A DNA stretch of 9,385 bases from contig JAIOTM010000224.1 in assembly GCA_021106755.1 (NCBI GenBank), forward strand, positions 1 through 9,385, given 5' to 3'. Under the pieces are notes generated by a model. The model was given only the letters and a program-made list of their open reading frames with translations. It did not search any database and was not told the origin of the DNA. Position 1 is the stretch's first letter. Every line of letters begins with the position of its first letter. Source of the DNA: Candidatus Cloacimonadota bacterium. GTDB taxonomy: Bacteria > Cloacimonadota > Cloacimonadia > Cloacimonadales > JAIOQZ01. Made by a program: the position numbers and the translations under genes. Below are positions 8,401 to 9,385 of the stretch, one piece after another.

Positions 8401-8493
8401 ATTGGCGGCGTAATCGTCTCAACATTCCTTAGTCTGCTGATAATACCAAGCCTTTATTTAATCACTCACAAGTTGCAGAAAATAAAGAAATAG
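5425..8493 (+). CDS. RND inner-membrane transporter, AcrB/HAE1-like, with altered relay residues
   Basis: This 1022-residue protein is the energised part of the pump. It has the duplicated RND plan: TM1 near 10-30, a periplasmic porter region to about 335, TM2-TM6 at about 341-495, TM7 at 533-550, a second porter region starting at EFVPLLDEGNISIEIELPQG, and TM8-TM12 at about 861-1012. HDLRAT after TM2 and KLRPIIMS at TM11 are family hallmarks. It is closest to the HAE1 (drug or amphiphile) type; heavy-metal signatures are not evident. The proton-relay sites of AcrB are changed: D407 and D408 correspond to T405 and N406, K940 to N925, R971 to K955 and T978 to S962. Acidic residues E412 and D932 remain one turn or two away. 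The frame is intact and the length is close to AcrB's 1049. AAGGAG (5413-5418) precedes the start by 6 bases. Substrate is unknown. Confidence 0.93.
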   Translation: MFLSDLSIKRPILITMIIMVFIVFGLLGYFALNLNMMPDVSIPFVTIQTIYPGAGPKEIETQITKIIEDEVATISNINYIQSYSMESVSLVLMRFDMNKDVNIAAQDVKDKIAAIQNQLPADADVPVTAKFEMGSEPVVSMVLSGDVTPAELYHIADTQLRDRLSQIQGVAQVNLTGGQEREIRVEFDDRIVTQNMISLPQMSQILAMNNLDMPGGQFDRAGREYAVRLEGEFDAVTQIRNLEIQTPFGIKKLGQIASVIDTTATVRKRSTYFNNVEKTGSDNVVKATIIKSQDGNAVEISDLLTKELPGIRASLPHGVQLNIIDDTSVFVRASVDDTLSNILLGILFTGLILLLFLHDLRATLIAALAMPMSIISTFLFMQLLGFTLNIFTLMGLSISVGILVTNSVVVLENIFRHKRSGQDKKEAAAKGTSEITIAVLASTLTNIVVFLPIAAMTSMVGQMFKEFALTVTFATIFSLIASFTLTPMLAGLILPKELKLNKFGAWFNKGFVKIEKFYGRMLVVLFKKKRYAFFVILIALILFIGSLQLAGKVGFEFVPLLDEGNISIEIELPQGASLESTAKSVKEIETIVAKHDEVMFITSTIGEANEMSRGTNLAKMNVKLVDADERIAKTTDINNLLIKELSEVSGAKIKPNVQSSASGGESPIEFYLKGQDIEVLEELKQQILDNCRDIYGLVNFDASTRSGKPELSIVPDRNKLAQSGVSIQELAFTLRASVEGLVTTTFRDGGKEYDIRIVLNKDSVDSPDKIRNLPVVTRHGVFPMSQLAEVSYSHGINSIQHRDKFTAIGFTGSPAVGVPLGDVTSGIDKRIAEMDMPPGYEVQWSGSAEFMQEMMIDMLRTFILAILLTYMLLAAILESFTQPFLILLTLPLALIGVFGALYVANVTMSIFSMMAIIMLVGIVVNNAILLLDYTNQLVREGYPVRKALATACPIKLRPIIMSNLAIVIGMMPMAIGIGSAGREFRQAMGVVSIGGVIVSTFLSLLIIPSLYLITHKLQKIKK

Positions 8494-8570
8494 TAGTTGC
8501 TGTGACAATCAAATCCAAGCTTATTTGTTCGGTACAGGCTGTTTCGGCTTCGTCGTGGCGTTTCATTTCA

Positions 8571-8627
8571 TCCAACCTCTACCTGATAACACATAGGTTC
8601 CAGAAGGTGAAAACAGAGAAACAATAA
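8571..8627 (+). pseudogene. Relic of the C-terminus of a second RND transporter gene
   Basis: Read in frame, this stretch gives SNLYLITHRFQKVKTEKQ and a stop (TAA 8625-8627). The intact pump 78 bases upstream ends PSLYLITHKLQKIKK and a stop. LYLITH is identical in protein, yet all six codons differ, and every difference is synonymous; the following residues are conservative matches. This pattern suits the tail of a homologous, long-diverged coding sequence rather than a recent duplication or chance. Upstream, 8494-8570 shows no clear continuation, though another frame at 8546-8563 reads GFVVAF and may be decayed RND sequence. No start or ribosome site is present, so it cannot be a functional gene. 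The short match keeps confidence moderate. Confidence 0.6.
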
Positions 8628-8692
8628 TCAATACTAATCGCAAATTACACACCGACAAAAAAGGGTGCATTTTTTTTTAATTTTGATTTCAC

Positions 8693-8721
8693 TTGACAAT
8701 TTGTATTTGATTCGAATTAAT
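8693..8721 (+). promoter_or_regulatory. Probable promoter of the DUF262 gene
   Basis: A perfect TTGACA at 8693-8698 is followed, after 17 bases, by ATTAAT at 8716-8721, which matches the -10 consensus at four of six positions. Transcription would start near 8728, about 27 bases before the ATG at 8755. Its position rules against the upstream GTG start at 8665. Confidence 0.55.
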
Positions 8722-8754
8722 TTAAAGATTCATAGACTAAAAAAGGATAGCCTT

Positions 8755-9261
8755 ATGTGTTCAGATAGTATTGGTATACAAGATGAAACCAATGATTTTA
8801 AACAAAAACAAATTGAAACATATAGTGAACTGGAAAGAATGGAAGATGACCAAGAAGAAAATGAAGATTACAACGAGGTACCACCTGAGGATATTGTTGC
8901 ATATAATGAATTAAGATCTTGCGCAGACCTACTAAGAATGTTCGAAGATGAGCAATTGATTATTCAACCAGACTTTCAGCGCGATATTGTTTGGGGGAAT
9001 GCAATGCAAACAAGACTTATAGATTCACTAATAAAACAACTGCCAATTCCCAGTCTTTGTATTAGCTATGATTATAACACACAAAAACGTTACGTAATAG
9101 ATGGTCTGCAAAGAATTTACAGCATAGTGCGATTCCTAAGTGTCGATTCAGGTCATAATAAAACAGAGCCTTGGATACTAGCAAGACTGGATGATATTAG
9201 TGAAACAATATCAGGCAAATCTAATCTCGTAATCAAAGGGACTGTAAAAAAGATTGTATAA
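8755..9261 (+). CDS. DUF262-domain protein, N-terminal part, probably truncated by an insertion sequence
   Basis: This 168-residue frame begins with a very acidic stretch (about 1-50), then the start of a DUF262 (GmrSD N-terminal, ParB-like) domain. Visible motifs are QPDFQRDIVW (71-80), a helix ending LIKQLPIPSL, and VIDGLQRIYSIVRFL, where D116-G117-L118-Q119-R120 stands for the family DGQQR. Proteins of this family are normally several hundred residues long; GmrSD enzymes are type IV restriction nucleases and others have unknown or defence-linked roles. The frame stops soon after the central motif. The last seven residues (GTVKKIV) are encoded by what looks like an IS terminal repeat starting at 9238, so native sequence ends at K161. 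AAAGGA at 8742-8747 lies 7 bases before ATG 8755; a GTG at 8665 is in frame but upstream of the promoter. It is probably non-functional as it stands. Confidence 0.7.
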   Translation: MCSDSIGIQDETNDFKQKQIETYSELERMEDDQEENEDYNEVPPEDIVAYNELRSCADLLRMFEDEQLIIQPDFQRDIVWGNAMQTRLIDSLIKQLPIPSLCISYDYNTQKRYVIDGLQRIYSIVRFLSVDSGHNKTEPWILARLDDISETISGKSNLVIKGTVKKIV

Positions 9262-9385
9262 ACTTCCTGAAGAACTAATAGTGTCTCAGGAGGAACTATG
9301 CTTTCAGATGATAAGATCAAACGTTTAATTGCCGAGAAAAAGCTTAATACCATTGATGATGTAAACAAACTTCTTCGAGGGTTCA
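9238..9385 (+). mobile_element. Left end of an IS256-like insertion sequence (runs off the window)
   Basis: The stretch starting GGGACTGTAAAAAAG at 9238 has the look of IS256-family terminal repeats, which often start GG(G)ACTGT and include TGTATAAACT-like sequence soon after. It interrupts the DUF262 frame and is followed 60 bases later by a probable transposase start. If IS256-like target duplication applies, TAATCAAA at 9230-9237 would be one copy. The other end lies outside the window, so the exact boundary and family are inferred. Confidence 0.55.
9298..9385 (+). CDS. Probable IS256-family transposase, N-terminal fragment
   Basis: The 29 visible residues begin MLSDDKIKRLIAEKK and continue LNTIDDVNKLLRGF before the window ends. 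This resembles the opening of IS256-type DDE transposases, in which a charged helix and a 'DV...L' helix precede the conserved segment around EAEMDEHLGY; that diagnostic segment would lie beyond the edge. A strong AGGAGG (9288-9293) precedes the ATG by four bases. No catalytic residue is visible. Assignment rests on N-terminal resemblance and on the IS-like sequence just upstream. Confidence 0.55.
   Translation, partial: MLSDDKIKRLIAEKKLNTIDDVNKLLRGF

Noticed and set aside
8650..8678. A possible intrinsic terminator (CACC/GGTG stem followed by nine T) after the efflux operon.
   Set aside because: The stem is only four base pairs with a 10-base loop, too weak to call with confidence, although the position would be suitable.
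8665..8754. A 30-residue hydrophobic N-terminal extension of the DUF262 protein from a GTG at 8665.
   Set aside because: It lies upstream of and across a good TTGACA promoter, lacks a ribosome site, and the ATG at 8755 has AAAGGA 7 bases upstream.

Overview
The window looks like chromosome from a Gram-negative, diderm bacterium of fairly low GC content (low 40s percent by eye). The diderm call rests on a complete envelope-spanning efflux set: a TolC-type outer-membrane factor with a signal peptide, a lipoprotein-type periplasmic adaptor and an inner-membrane RND pump. Strong AAGGAG-like ribosome binding sites precede the operon genes, which argues against a typical Bacteroidetes host. I cannot name the phylum; a candidate lineage such as Cloacimonadota or Marinimicrobia is possible but is only a guess.

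Layout: (1) Positions 1-656 carry no gene I can support. They hold two strong hairpins built on the 8-mer TCGAGTCG, a diverged direct repeat of about 80-90 bp, a short GGATTT tandem repeat and a likely promoter. (2) Positions 657-2102 encode a complete M17 leucyl aminopeptidase with every metal ligand and catalytic residue present, followed by a clean intrinsic terminator. (3) Positions 2287-8493 are a four-gene efflux operon read in one direction: TetR-type regulator, TolC-like protein, membrane fusion protein, RND transporter. The junctions are 1 bp overlapped, 12 bp apart and 3 bp apart. A long two-part inverted repeat just upstream of the TetR gene is its probable operator, so the regulator likely represses its own operon until a substrate binds. 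(4) Just after the pump gene is a short relic that reads like the C-terminus of a second, diverged RND pump. (5) Positions 8755-9261 encode the N-terminal part of a DUF262 (GmrSD/ParB-like) protein. It appears to be cut off by the left end of an IS256-like insertion sequence, whose transposase begins at 9298 and runs out of the window.

The three efflux proteins should form one tripartite pump: the RND protein takes substrate from the inner membrane or periplasm, the lipid-anchored adaptor couples it to the TolC-like duct, and the TetR protein sets the level. The main surprise is that the RND pump lacks the membrane-embedded aspartates and lysine that carry protons in AcrB. I do not see a wholly new multi-gene system here. 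The best leads are the altered pump, the RND relic, the repeat-rich leader region and the interrupted DUF262 gene.
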